Source: DASSUC01 sp035649895
GTDB taxonomy: Bacteria; Actinomycetota; Actinomycetes; Mycobacteriales; Micromonosporaceae
DNA: 64,000 nucleotides
Assembly: GCA_035649895.1 (NCBI GenBank)
Contig: DASRIS010000131.1
Span: 8,105-72,104 of the forward strand
Direction: 5' to 3'
Of this stretch, positions 8,066-16,491 are shown piece after piece. The stretch's first letter is position 1, and the number at the start of each line of letters is the position of its first letter. The notes beneath the pieces are model-generated. The model saw only the letters and a program-made list of their open reading frames with translations. It had not been told where the DNA came from and searched no databases. The position numbers were made by a program, and so were the translations under genes.

Positions 8066-8481
8066 CGTGCCGGCGCCGGCTGCGCCACGCCACCAGCCAC
8101 CGCTCCCACGGGAGCCGGATAGTCGGCCGCCGCGCCACCCGGAGTCGTGCCACCAGCCACCGCGCCACCAGCCACCGCTCCCGCAGGGGCCGGCGCAATC
8201 TCGTCCGGTGTGGACCCGGTCCCGGCCTGGTCGGTCTGGCACCGGGCGATGAGCGCGGCGAGGTCCGCCACTGTCGCCAGCCGGCGTACCCGAGGGTCGT
8301 CGAAGAGCTCGACGCCGAACTCGTCCTCGGCGGCCACCATCAGCTCCAGCCCGGAGACCGAGTCGATGCCGAGGTCGTCGGCGAGCCGGTCGTGCGGCCA
8401 CAGCCGGCGGCGCCGGCCCTTGATCTGCGCGTAGATCTGTTCCAGCACAGCGTAGAGCTCCTCGTTGCCGTTGTCAGGCAA
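8059..8481 (-). CDS. Acyl carrier protein with Ala/Gly/Pro-rich tail
   Basis: A 140-residue protein whose first 80 residues are a typical ACP with the phosphopantetheine site DDLGIDSVSGLEL, Ser41. The remaining 60 residues are a low-complexity Ala/Gly/Pro tail with internal repeats (GAVAGG), unusual for a discrete ACP. The start appears to be TTG 8481, because GGGGAGGTGAG lies at the right distance and no ATG or GTG precedes the ACP core; it overlaps the upstream stop by 8 bp. The gene sits between the histidine-domain and ATP-grasp genes of the split dikinase. Expected role: carry the acyl chain activated by the acyl-AMP ligase at 13633-15435 through desaturation and reduction. Confidence 0.88.
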   Translation of the reverse strand: MPDNGNEELYAVLEQIYAQIKGRRRRLWPHDRLADDLGIDSVSGLELMVAAEDEFGVELFDDPRVRRLATVADLAALIARCQTDQAGTGSTPDEIAPAPAGAVAGGAVAGGTTPGGAAADYPAPVGAVAGGVAQPAPARW

Positions 8482-10054
8482 GGAGTCTCACCTCCCCTGT
8501 CGTACCGTCCACATAGACCTCCTGCCCCGGGCGCAGGTCCCGGGCGAGCGGGTGACCGATGACGCTGGGTAGACCGTGCTCACGCAGCAGGATCGCCACA
8601 TGGGACAGCGCGCTGCCGCGCGCGGTGACCAGCGCGTCGATGTGCGGCAGGACGGTCTGGATCTGCACGTCGGCGCGCTCGCATACGAGGATCCGACGCC
8701 CCCCGTTGGCGTCGGGGCCCGGTTCGTAGCGGCCGTCCGCGCCGGGTACGACCACCGTCCCGGTCACCTGGCCGGGACAGATGCCCACACCGGCGCGGGT
8801 GCTGGCGGGCTCGGGAGCACCCGTACCCGGTCCGTCCTGCGCCGTGTTGAACAGGTCCGGCATCGGCCGGTCGATCGCCTGGGCGCACTCCTCCGCCCGG
8901 GACCGGGCGTACCGGTGCAGCTGCGCGGCGGGCATCGACTCGTCGAGCAGCTCGTTGAGGGAGAGGTACGGCCAGTCGCCGTCGGCCAGGCCGCGACGCG
9001 CCGCGACCGCGCGCACCACGAGCCGCATCACGTGCAGCGTCCGCATCGCCAGCGACTTGGTGTGCTCGCGCTGCTCCATCGCGATGCGTACGACCGCCGA
9101 CAGGCGGGGCAGCTGCAGCGTCCGGCTCAGCGGTACCAGCGCCCACGGGTCCTCGGGTAGCAGGCCGTCCGTCTCGGCGCCGGCGACCGGCGGCCCGAGC
9201 GCGCCCACGTACCTGTCCCAGGGCTCCTGGTCGTCGGCGACCTCGTAGAACTGCCGGTGCAGGAAGCTGGTCGCCTCCGGCACCGCCGCACCCAGGTCGG
9301 CCAGGCGCTGCCAGACCAGCGAGTCGGGCCGGTTCACCAGCGGCTCCAGCTCGCGCCAGTACGGCACGAACCGGCGCGCCACGCCGTCCTGCACCGCCAG
9401 CAACGGCAGGATCAGCATGGTGCTGGCGTAGTGGGTCTCCCACACGCGGTCCAGCAGCCGCACCGCGCCGGGCAGCAGCCGCCCGAGGGCCAGCGAGCCA
9501 CCGCCCGCCGGCAGGCCGGGCGCCCCCTTCCGGCCGGGACGCGCCTCGGCGAGGGCCGCCTCCAGCTGCGGGACCTGCTCGGTGAGCGCGCCGACCCGGC
9601 GCCGGGTGAGCAGCAGCTCCCGAGCGAGCTGCGGCAGCACGGCGGCACCGCCACGGTACGGCCGCCCGCCCGGCGGCTCCGGCACCGGCGCGTCCTCGAA
9701 GTAGCTGCGCGTCACCAGGGCCGGGTCCAGCCCTGGTACGCCGTACGCGAGCTGGCAGAACCCGGACAGGTTGTGGTACGGCCGGCAGCTGAAGTACCCG
9801 ACGAACACGAAGTGCGAGCCAGTGGCCCACCTCGCCCGGGGGAACAGCCGGCCGGCCACGTTGCGCATGCCGCGCTCCACCGGGGGCCCGACCAGCGACC
9901 AGGACATCGGCGAGAGCCGGTCCGGAGCGACCTCGGCGAAGTTGCCGGCCGAGTAGGTCGTGAAGACCGGGTGCGGATCCGTGTCCAGGCTGGCCAGGTC
10001 GGCCCAGCCAGCTGCGGGTCCGGCCACAGTGGACCCGGGCGTGGGCCGCGTCAT
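8474..10054 (-). CDS. PEP-synthase-like enzyme with swivelling phosphohistidine domain (no ATP-grasp)
   Basis: A 526-residue protein. The N-terminal two-thirds contain the substrate-binding-type region of PEP-utilising enzymes (HPVFTTYSAGNFAEVAPDRLSPMSWSL, seen here as its two halves around residue 40), and the last 100 residues form the PEP-utiliser mobile domain with TARGSALSHVAILL, where His485 is the expected phosphorylated residue. The N-terminal ATP-grasp domain normally fused in rifampin phosphotransferase or in PigC/RedH is absent and is supplied by the gene at 6974-8065. ATG 10054 overlaps the upstream SDR stop by 4 bp. By family logic the pair would transfer phosphate from ATP via His485 to activate a substrate for phosphorylation or condensation. 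The substrate is unknown; ligation of an aldehyde or acyl product of this cluster is inference. Confidence 0.8.
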   Translation of the reverse strand: MTRPTPGSTVAGPAAGWADLASLDTDPHPVFTTYSAGNFAEVAPDRLSPMSWSLVGPPVERGMRNVAGRLFPRARWATGSHFVFVGYFSCRPYHNLSGFCQLAYGVPGLDPALVTRSYFEDAPVPEPPGGRPYRGGAAVLPQLARELLLTRRRVGALTEQVPQLEAALAEARPGRKGAPGLPAGGGSLALGRLLPGAVRLLDRVWETHYASTMLILPLLAVQDGVARRFVPYWRELEPLVNRPDSLVWQRLADLGAAVPEATSFLHRQFYEVADDQEPWDRYVGALGPPVAGAETDGLLPEDPWALVPLSRTLQLPRLSAVVRIAMEQREHTKSLAMRTLHVMRLVVRAVAARRGLADGDWPYLSLNELLDESMPAAQLHRYARSRAEECAQAIDRPMPDLFNTAQDGPGTGAPEPASTRAGVGICPGQVTGTVVVPGADGRYEPGPDANGGRRILVCERADVQIQTVLPHIDALVTARGSALSHVAILLREHGLPSVIGHPLARDLRPGQEVYVDGTTGEVRLLA

Positions 10055-11145
10055 GCGGCCACCAGCCCGAGGCTGTGGGCGCGCAGCAGCTCACCCGTGC
10101 GTTCGACGTACCGCGGCGGGCTCGCCGGCAGCGGTACCGGCAGCTCGTCCAGGATGCCGGCGGCGAGCCGGGGCCATGGCGTCAGGTAGTCGCACACCTC
10201 CCGCGACAGCCCGAGCACCGGCGCCGCGAGCCGTACGGCGGAGACCAGCCCGGGGGCCGCCACGATGCGGGGGATGACGCCCCAGGCGCTGCACAATGCG
10301 GTGAGCGTGGCGTTCAGCGTCGGCGCGGCAGGGTCGTACCAGGTCCAGGTGCCGCCGACCGGCTCGTGCTCCAGCGCCGCCCGGACCACCTGCGCGGCGG
10401 CCGTGCTGTCCGTGACGTAGCACGGGAAGTCGCCGCGCCCGGTGATCGGCAGCGGCAGGCCGGAGAGGGCGGCCGGCAGGGCGGTGAGGATGCCGGACCG
10501 GGTGCTCGGCGCGACCGGACCGTCGGCGCCCAGCACCGGGCCCAGCCGCAGGATCCGGGCGGGTACGCCGTCCGCCTCCTGCCAGGCCGTCTCGGCGAGG
10601 AACTTGCCGTACTCGTACCAGTTGCGGAAAGCCTGGCCGACCTGGAGGTCCGCGTTGCCGACGATGCCCGGGCAGCGGCCGAAGACGAGAACCGACGACA
10701 CGTGCACCACCGCCTTCAGGCGGGGGCAGCCACGGGCGAACTCGATGAGCCGCTGCGTGCCGCGCAGGTGCAGGTCGACCGCTGTGCGCGGGCCTTCGGA
10801 CACGGCCACCGACCCGAAGCAGGACACCACGTGGGTGGTCTGCTCGGACAGGCGCGCGGCGTCGGCCGGAGGGAGCCCGAAGCCGGGCCGGCGTACGTCG
10901 CCGGCGACCCACTCCGCGCCGGCGACCCACTCCGCTGCCGCAGCTGAGGCGGCGCCGGTGGAGGAGGATGCACCGGCAGGCGCGTGGCGGGAGAGCACCC
11001 GCACCTCGTGCCCGTGCCGGGTCAGGTCGGCGACGACCGCCGCGCCGAGCACGCCGGTGCCGCCGACCACCAGCACGCGCATGGGGCCGCTGCCCAGGTG
11101 TCCCTCGTGGACGCCGCCCGTGCGTCCGTCGCTGACGGCGCTCAT
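10051..11145 (-). CDS. Extended SDR / NAD-dependent epimerase-family protein
   Basis: A 364-residue protein with the Rossmann motif GGTGVLG at 28-34, the catalytic Ser region VVHVSSVLVFG (about 147-157) and Tyr177-xxx-Lys181 (WYEYGK), so it is a complete extended short-chain dehydrogenase. ATG 11145 overlaps the preceding stop by 4 bp; an internal ATG just before the Rossmann motif is an alternative start. An 18-bp tandem duplication at about 10903-10938 encodes two copies of AEWVAG. Substrate unknown. The context (ACP, acyl-AMP ligase, thioester-reductase-like SDR) suggests reduction or dehydrogenation of a chain intermediate. It could equally be a 3-beta-hydroxysteroid dehydrogenase-like oxidoreductase. 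Confidence 0.82.
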   Translation of the reverse strand: MSAVSDGRTGGVHEGHLGSGPMRVLVVGGTGVLGAAVVADLTRHGHEVRVLSRHAPAGASSSTGAASAAAAEWVAGAEWVAGDVRRPGFGLPPADAARLSEQTTHVVSCFGSVAVSEGPRTAVDLHLRGTQRLIEFARGCPRLKAVVHVSSVLVFGRCPGIVGNADLQVGQAFRNWYEYGKFLAETAWQEADGVPARILRLGPVLGADGPVAPSTRSGILTALPAALSGLPLPITGRGDFPCYVTDSTAAAQVVRAALEHEPVGGTWTWYDPAAPTLNATLTALCSAWGVIPRIVAAPGLVSAVRLAAPVLGLSREVCDYLTPWPRLAAGILDELPVPLPASPPRYVERTGELLRAHSLGLVAA

Positions 11146-12305
11146 GCGTACCTCGCAAACGGCCGGTCCAGCGCGCGCGGCCGGGAGGCCGGCGCGGCCA
11201 GGTCGAAGGCGAGCCGCGCGATCAGCTCGGCGGTGACCGCTGGCGGGTCGCCGGGCAGGAAGCGGGCCAGCCGGTCCCGCTCGAACACCCGGTTCAGGCA
11301 CAGGTAGCGCAGCCCGGTCACGGCGTTGGTCGCGGTCGGCGCCAGCCGCTGCAGCCGGGGCAGCTCGGTCGACAGCCACAGCAGCGGCTGCTCCGGTGCC
11401 GGCACCGCGCGCAGCGGCGCATGCACCCGGTGCGGGTCCAGGTCGGCGAAGGCGGCCAGCACCGAGCGCAGCGTGGGCGCGTGCTCGCCGGCGCAGACAT
11501 GGGCGATCTGGGGCCGCGGGTCAGCCAGCCGCAGCACGCCCAGGGCAAAGTGGACCAGGGCGTCGGCCGCCCGGTCCCGCGGCAGCATGTCGACCCTGCC
11601 CTGGCTGGTGACGGGCACCCAGGGCCAGCGGCGGTGCCGGGCCGCGGCGAGCTGGTAGAGCGAGCTGAGCTTTGCGGTGTGGCCGGTGGTGGCGTCGCCG
11701 AGCAGGCCGCCGATGCGGGCGATGCCCACGGCCACCTGCGGGCCGCGGTGGCCGTTGGACCCGGACGCGGCTCCTGGTTCGGCGACCCGGCGCAGGAGGT
11801 AGTGCTCGGCGAGCCACTTGCTGTGCTCGTACTCGGTGCGCCGGGAGTCCGGCCCGAACGGCACCTCCGGCACCACACCGACCCGCCCGCCGGCGACAAA
11901 GACCGAGCTGGCGTGGACGTACGCGCCGCAGCGGGGGTGGCGCTCGCGCAGCCGCCGGGCGAGCGTGAGCCCGTGCAGCGCGCCGACGACGTTCACCTGG
12001 TGCAGCCGGCGGGCCGGCGCCGCCCAGTTCGTCTCGGCGGCCACGTTGAGGACCAGGTCCACATCGGACGCCAGCCGGTCCAGCTGCTCGGGCTCCAGCC
12101 CCCAGTGCGGCTGGGTCACGTCGCCCGCGACGGCAGCCTCGGCCAGCTCCGGCAGCTGCGGGAAGGTCCGGCGTACCCGGGTGCCCGCCGACCACCGGCC
12201 GACCGGCCGTACCACCGGCACCAGCTCGACCCCGGCGGCTGCGGCGCGGCTGGCCAGGCCGTGGCCGAGCTGCCCGGTGAGGCCCGCCACGAGGATCCTG
12301 ATCAC
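11142..12305 (-). CDS. Thioester-reductase-like extended SDR
   Basis: A 387-residue protein with the Rossmann motif GLTGQLG at 8-14, a Ser pair at 133-134 (VHASSVFVAG), and Tyr159-xxx-Lys163 (TEYEHSK). The pattern NVAAETNW followed by VNVVGAL is typical of the reductase domains that release acyl chains from carrier proteins as aldehydes (carboxylic acid reductase and NRPS R domains) and of fatty acyl-CoA reductases. GTG 12305 overlaps the acyl-CoA dehydrogenase stop by 4 bp. A role in NAD(P)H-dependent reductive release of the ACP-bound acyl group is likely, but the assignment rests on motif pattern only; a sugar epimerase cannot be excluded. Confidence 0.72.
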   Translation of the reverse strand: MIRILVAGLTGQLGHGLASRAAAAGVELVPVVRPVGRWSAGTRVRRTFPQLPELAEAAVAGDVTQPHWGLEPEQLDRLASDVDLVLNVAAETNWAAPARRLHQVNVVGALHGLTLARRLRERHPRCGAYVHASSVFVAGGRVGVVPEVPFGPDSRRTEYEHSKWLAEHYLLRRVAEPGAASGSNGHRGPQVAVGIARIGGLLGDATTGHTAKLSSLYQLAAARHRRWPWVPVTSQGRVDMLPRDRAADALVHFALGVLRLADPRPQIAHVCAGEHAPTLRSVLAAFADLDPHRVHAPLRAVPAPEQPLLWLSTELPRLQRLAPTATNAVTGLRYLCLNRVFERDRLARFLPGDPPAVTAELIARLAFDLAAPASRPRALDRPFARYA

Positions 12306-13636
12306 TGGTGGACCCACCGGTCGTAGAGCTCGTCGTCGCTGTTCAGCCCGGTGGCGACCAGCTCCCACATCATCTCGTCGCTGCCTGCGCCCAGCCGGGC
12401 CACCCGGACGTCGCGCAGCAGCCGGGGGAAGGGCGTCTCATCCTCCAGGTAGCCGGTGCCGCCGAACATGTGCGCGCACTCCGCGGTCACCTCCTGGGCC
12501 AGCTTGGCGACGACCGCCTTGGCCCCGGCGACGTCCCGCATGGACACCGGCCCGGCACTGGTCTCCGGGTCGCGTGCCGCGCCGTCCTCCGGCTGGCCGC
12601 CGGGCTGCTGAGGGTCTGGCTGCTGAGGGCCGGGCCGCTGGCGGCCCGCCCGCCGGGCGCCGAGGCCGCCGGCGAGGCCGTACACGCCGTGCCGGGCCAG
12701 GGTGACCTGCGCGCTCAGCTCGGCGAGCCGCAGCCGCAGCGCCTGGTGCTCGAAGAGGGGTACGCCGAACTGCTCGCGCCGGCGGAGCCGGGTCGCCGCC
12801 AGCGACACCGCCAGCGCTGCTCCGCCCAGCACCTGGGCGGCGAGGGCGAGCCGCTCGTGGATGAGGCCCCAGGTGACCGCCTCCAGGCCCAGCCCGGGGC
12901 GGACCAGGACCGCCTCATCCGGGACCTGGGCGTCCACGGTGAGCCGTACCGTCTCCAGGCTGCGCAGGCCGGTGGTCTCCAGTCGCTTGTGGACAACCAG
13001 CGCGCTGCGGGGGACGACGACGATCGCCGGACCCTCCTCGGCCCGGCACAGGATGAGCGCGAAGTCCGCCTGGCTGCCGGGGGAGACGAACCACTTGGTG
13101 CCCTGCACGCTCCAGCCGTCGCCGGCCGGGCGCAGCTGCGTGGCCACCGCGGTCAGGTCCGACCCGGCGTGCTGCTCCGATGTGGCCAGGCAGAGCACCG
13201 CCCGCCCGGCCAGGGCCTGGTCGCGGACGGCGCGGGTGTACGGCGTGCGCGCGAAGCGCACCAGCAGCCCGGAGGCGGCCTCCAGGTGCAGGCTCAGCCC
13301 GACGCCGACCCCACCCAGGCCGGCCAGGCCCAGCTCCTCGGCGAGCGTGACGCACCGGCGCAGGTCGCCGTGGCCACCGCCGGCCCACCGCTGCGCGAAC
13401 AGCCCGGCGGCCCCGAACGCCTCGACCGCCTCCCGGGGGAACCGGCGGTCCCGCTCGGCCGGCCCGACCAGCGGCGCCACCTGGTCGGCGATCACCTGCC
13501 GGACGCGGCTGCGAAAGCCCATCTGCGCGGTCCCAGCCGGCTCGACCAGCCCGGTTGGCGCGGCGGGTCCGGTTGGCGCGGGCGCTGCCGCCGCGGCGCT
13601 GTCCGCGAGCGCGGTCCCTTCTGCGAGCGCGGTCAC
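12302..13636 (-). CDS. Acyl-CoA/acyl-ACP dehydrogenase
   Basis: A 444-residue flavoprotein of the ACAD family. Visible are the FAD-contact segment LCLATSEQHAGSDL (usual form TEPxAGSD), WSVQGTKWFVSPG, the RxQFGxPLxxHQ helix (RREQFGVPLFEHQ) and the C-terminal MFGGTGYLEDETPFPRLLRD. A Pro/Gln-rich insertion encoded at about 12575-12660 interrupts the last helical domain between the HQALRL helix and the AKAVVAKLA helix; it is absent from standard enzymes. The N-terminal 35 residues are Ala/Pro-rich. GTG 13636 overlaps the ligase stop by 4 bp. Paired with a fatty acyl-AMP ligase and a free ACP, such enzymes desaturate ACP-bound chains, as TamT does in tambjamine biosynthesis. That is the most likely role here. 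Confidence 0.88.
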   Translation of the reverse strand: MTALAEGTALADSAAAAAPAPTGPAAPTGLVEPAGTAQMGFRSRVRQVIADQVAPLVGPAERDRRFPREAVEAFGAAGLFAQRWAGGGHGDLRRCVTLAEELGLAGLGGVGVGLSLHLEAASGLLVRFARTPYTRAVRDQALAGRAVLCLATSEQHAGSDLTAVATQLRPAGDGWSVQGTKWFVSPGSQADFALILCRAEEGPAIVVVPRSALVVHKRLETTGLRSLETVRLTVDAQVPDEAVLVRPGLGLEAVTWGLIHERLALAAQVLGGAALAVSLAATRLRRREQFGVPLFEHQALRLRLAELSAQVTLARHGVYGLAGGLGARRAGRQRPGPQQPDPQQPGGQPEDGAARDPETSAGPVSMRDVAGAKAVVAKLAQEVTAECAHMFGGTGYLEDETPFPRLLRDVRVARLGAGSDEMMWELVATGLNSDDELYDRWVHQ

Positions 13637-15435
13637 CGCTGTGCCTTTGTCGCGGGGATGCGGTGCACTGCCTCGGCACCGAGGTCGCCGGCGACCAGCC
13701 GCCACCACAGCCAGGCACGGCGCGGCTTCCCGCTGGACGTGCGGCGGATGGCTCCGCGCGGCACCCGGTAGACCACCGCGTCGACCTCCTCACCGCCCAG
13801 CTGCCACAGCTGCTCGCACAGCGCCACAAGCTGGTCGGGCTGTCCGGTCTCGGCCACGGCGGCGAGCACCGGGCCGTCCTCCCCGACGCCACCGAGCACC
13901 ACGTACGCATGAGCGGGCAGCGGGCAGGCGGTGGCGACAGCGGCCTCCACGTCCTCGACGTACAGGTTGCGCCCGCGCACCTTGACGCTGTGCGCGATCC
14001 GGCCGATGACGTACAGCTCGCCGTCGATGGTGAAGCCGGCGTCGCCGGTGCGCAGCCGGCCGTCCTGGAACGCCTGCTGCCCGGCCTGCCCGGGCGCCCC
14101 GGCAGGGGCCACGGTGCGGTAGCCCGTCGCCACGGACGCCCCGGTCACCACGATCTCGCCCAGGTGCCCGTCCGGCACGCGCACGCCATTTTCGTCCACT
14201 ATGGACACATCGGTGCCCGGATGGGGCCGGCCGCAGTTGACCACCCAGCCGCGCGACTCGTCGCCGCCGGACCCGCCGGGCACCTGGTGCGCCAGCGCGC
14301 GTTCCAGCACCGGCACCGGCGAGCCGAAGCGCAGCGTGGACCAGTCGATGCGTACGGCGTACGGCGGGCGGCCGACCCGCGCACCGGTGACGAGCAGGGT
14401 CGCCTCGGCCAGCCCGTACGCGGGAGCCACCGTGCCCGGCTGGAAGCCGGTCGGTGCCAGCAGCCGGTTGACGTCGGCGAGCACGCCCGGCTGGATCCGG
14501 TCGGCGCCCACGATCGCCACCCGCCAGCCCGACAGGTCCAGCCCGGCCACCTGCTCGGGCCGTACCCGCCGGGCGAGGTAGGCGAAGCCGAAGCAGGGGC
14601 AGACGCTGGCCGCGCTGCGGCCGTCATGGAAGCACTCCAGCCACTGCATGGGGGAGCGCAGGAACTGGTCGGGGCGCAGCACGCGCAGGTCGTACTGGAA
14701 GGCCATCGGCCCCAGCAGCGTGCCGATGAGCCCCATGTCATGGAAGAACGGCAGCCAGGTCGCCACCCCGCCGGCGCCGGCGTCGGCCGTCCAGGACCGC
14801 ATCATGGCCAGGTTGGCCTCGAGGTTGTCCCAGCTCACCTCGACACCGCGGGGCGCACCGGTGGAGCCGGACGTGAACTGGAGCAGGGCCAGCCGGGCCC
14901 GGGGCCGGCTGGGCGCCGGTGACCCGGCCGCCCCGTCCCCGTCCAGCGCGAGCTCGCGTACCGGGATGGTCAGGCCGCCTTCGGCGACCGCGGCGGCGAC
15001 GGTCGGCAACAGCTCGGCGGTGGTCAGCACGAACGCGGGCCGCGCCACCCGCAGGACGGCAGCGAGGTGCTCGCCGTACGCGCCGGACCGGAACGACTCC
15101 GGGACCGCCAGCGGGCACGGCGTCCCGCCCGCCAGCAGGACCGCGGTGAAGGCGGTCGGGAACTCCGGCCCGTTCGGCAGCACCAGGGCGACCACGTCGT
15201 CGCGGCGCAGGCCCCAGGCCACCAGCCGCGCGGCTGCGGCGTGCACCTGCCGCGCCAGCTCGGGGTAGCCGAACCGGCGCCACTCGCGCCCGACCAGAAA
15301 GTGCAGCCCGCGGTCGGATCGCGGGTCGTCCAGCCAGTCCAGCGGCCCGCGCGCTGGGTACGCGCCAGCGCGGGCCACGGTGGCGGGCCACCCGGCGCCC
15401 GCGGTCCGCAGCTCCTCAGTGAGGACACGGCTCAT
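13633..15435 (-). CDS. Fatty acyl-AMP ligase / acyl-ACP synthetase
   Basis: A 600-residue ANL-superfamily adenylate-forming enzyme. It has the phosphate loop LLQFTSGSTGAPRG (about 186-199), the substrate-pocket segment WLPFFHDMGLIG, a GLAEATLLVTG motif, the C-terminal hinge TGDAGF and a catalytic Lys region near TSSGKPRRAW. The FHDMGLIG and GLAEATL motifs are those of fatty acyl-AMP ligases, which hand acyl-adenylates to an ACP and not to CoA. ATG 15435 is the first start followed by recognisable family sequence; the open frame continues 49 codons upstream without conservation. It is the first gene of the seven-gene minus-strand operon, transcribed from the divergent region 15436-15650. Confidence 0.9.
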   Translation of the reverse strand: MSRVLTEELRTAGAGWPATVARAGAYPARGPLDWLDDPRSDRGLHFLVGREWRRFGYPELARQVHAAAARLVAWGLRRDDVVALVLPNGPEFPTAFTAVLLAGGTPCPLAVPESFRSGAYGEHLAAVLRVARPAFVLTTAELLPTVAAAVAEGGLTIPVRELALDGDGAAGSPAPSRPRARLALLQFTSGSTGAPRGVEVSWDNLEANLAMMRSWTADAGAGGVATWLPFFHDMGLIGTLLGPMAFQYDLRVLRPDQFLRSPMQWLECFHDGRSAASVCPCFGFAYLARRVRPEQVAGLDLSGWRVAIVGADRIQPGVLADVNRLLAPTGFQPGTVAPAYGLAEATLLVTGARVGRPPYAVRIDWSTLRFGSPVPVLERALAHQVPGGSGGDESRGWVVNCGRPHPGTDVSIVDENGVRVPDGHLGEIVVTGASVATGYRTVAPAGAPGQAGQQAFQDGRLRTGDAGFTIDGELYVIGRIAHSVKVRGRNLYVEDVEAAVATACPLPAHAYVVLGGVGEDGPVLAAVAETGQPDQLVALCEQLWQLGGEEVDAVVYRVPRGAIRRTSSGKPRRAWLWWRLVAGDLGAEAVHRIPATKAQR

Positions 15436-15543
15436 CTCGTCATCCACCCCCGACACGCCGGACCGGAGCCTCGCGGTGCTGCGGCATGCCATGTCAGCCC
15501 GGATACCAGCGGCGATGCTAGGGCGGTGGCCGCGCCGCGGTCG

Positions 15544-15590
15544 GACCGCCGGCCACCGACCTTCAGATTGCTGAAGGTCCACCGGCGGTC
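15544..15590. promoter_or_regulatory. Double inverted repeat in divergent promoter region
   Basis: An inner perfect 9-bp dyad GACCTTCAG/CTGAAGGTC (15558-15566, 15571-15579) with a 4-nt spacer sits inside an outer perfect 9-bp dyad (15544-15552, 15582-15590). It lies between the divergently transcribed ligase operon and the methyltransferase gene, about 130 and 80 nt from the two starts. A repressor or activator operator that controls both directions is the simplest reading. Confidence 0.55.
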
Positions 15591-15650
15591 GGGTTCGCCG
15601 ACCCGACGGTCGCCCGCCGCCGGCCGCCGCCGGCCGCTATCTGTGGTCGC

Positions 15651-16490
15651 ATGACCGTTCCGAGTACGGACCACCGGCCGCCGCAGCCGACCTCGACGCC
15701 ACCACCGGCGGGGTCGTCGACGACGTCGACATCGCCGGCGGACCAGCCCGCCGGCCGGCAGGGGCTGTTCGACCCGATCGCCCCGGTCTACGCCTGGCTC
15801 ATCCCGAAGCTGTGGCACTGGGTCCAGCCCGGCCTGGAACGGTGGATGGTCACCACGCTGTCCGGCGCCGAGCGGATCCTCGACGCGGGCACCGGGTCCG
15901 GGCACTGGCTGGCCGTGGTCGGGCGGGCCCGGCCCCGTACGGAGCTGGTGGGGCTCGACCTGTCCCCGGCTTTCCTGGAGATCGCGCAGCGCAAGACGGC
16001 GCGGCTACGGCCGCAGCCGCGGTTCGTGCTCGGGGACATGACCGACACGCCGTTCCCGGACGGGTCGTTCGACGCGGTGATGTGCGCGTGGGTGCTCGAC
16101 ACCCTGCCGGACGTGGCTGGCGCGCTGCGCGAGTTCCGCCGCGTGGTCACGCCGGACGGTGCTGTCGCGCTGATCATCCGCGGCCGCAGCAGCTTCGTGT
16201 CGACCACCGTCGAGGTGGTCTCCCGGGCCTTCATCGGCACGCTGCGCGCCGTCCGGGCCCGTTCCCTGCGGGCCGCACGGATATCCGGCGACCTGTGGCT
16301 GCGCCGCCCGCTCATGCCGGAGCTGCCCGCGCTGTGCGCCGGCGCCGGCCTGGAGATCGCCGAGCTGACCGCCAACCGGCTCTTCACCCGGGTGCTGCTG
16401 CGCCCGCTTGACGACGCCACCGCCCCTACCACCCCCACCACCGCCGGCACCCGGACGACCGGGGTGCCTGGCCACGACGCGAAGGGCTGA
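15651..16490 (+). CDS. Class I SAM-dependent methyltransferase (UbiE-like)
   Basis: A 279-residue protein with a Pro/Thr/Ser-rich N-terminus (1-35), the UbiE-like opening FDPIAPVYAWL, motif I LDAGTGSGHW at 77-86, an acidic residue after VGLDLSP, and the FVLGDMTDTPFPDGSFDAV block of methyltransferase_11 proteins. The C-terminal part (about 170-250) resembles the substrate cap of membrane-associated quinone or lipid methyltransferases. No Shine-Dalgarno sequence is visible before ATG 15651, so a leaderless or weak start is possible. It is followed 1 nt later by the UbiA gene, indicating one operon. Likely methylates an aromatic, quinone-like or lipid intermediate of the locus; substrate unknown. 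Confidence 0.87.
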   Translation: MTVPSTDHRPPQPTSTPPPAGSSTTSTSPADQPAGRQGLFDPIAPVYAWLIPKLWHWVQPGLERWMVTTLSGAERILDAGTGSGHWLAVVGRARPRTELVGLDLSPAFLEIAQRKTARLRPQPRFVLGDMTDTPFPDGSFDAVMCAWVLDTLPDVAGALREFRRVVTPDGAVALIIRGRSSFVSTTVEVVSRAFIGTLRAVRARSLRAARISGDLWLRRPLMPELPALCAGAGLEIAELTANRLFTRVLLRPLDDATAPTTPTTAGTRTTGVPGHDAKG

Positions 16491-16491
16491 G

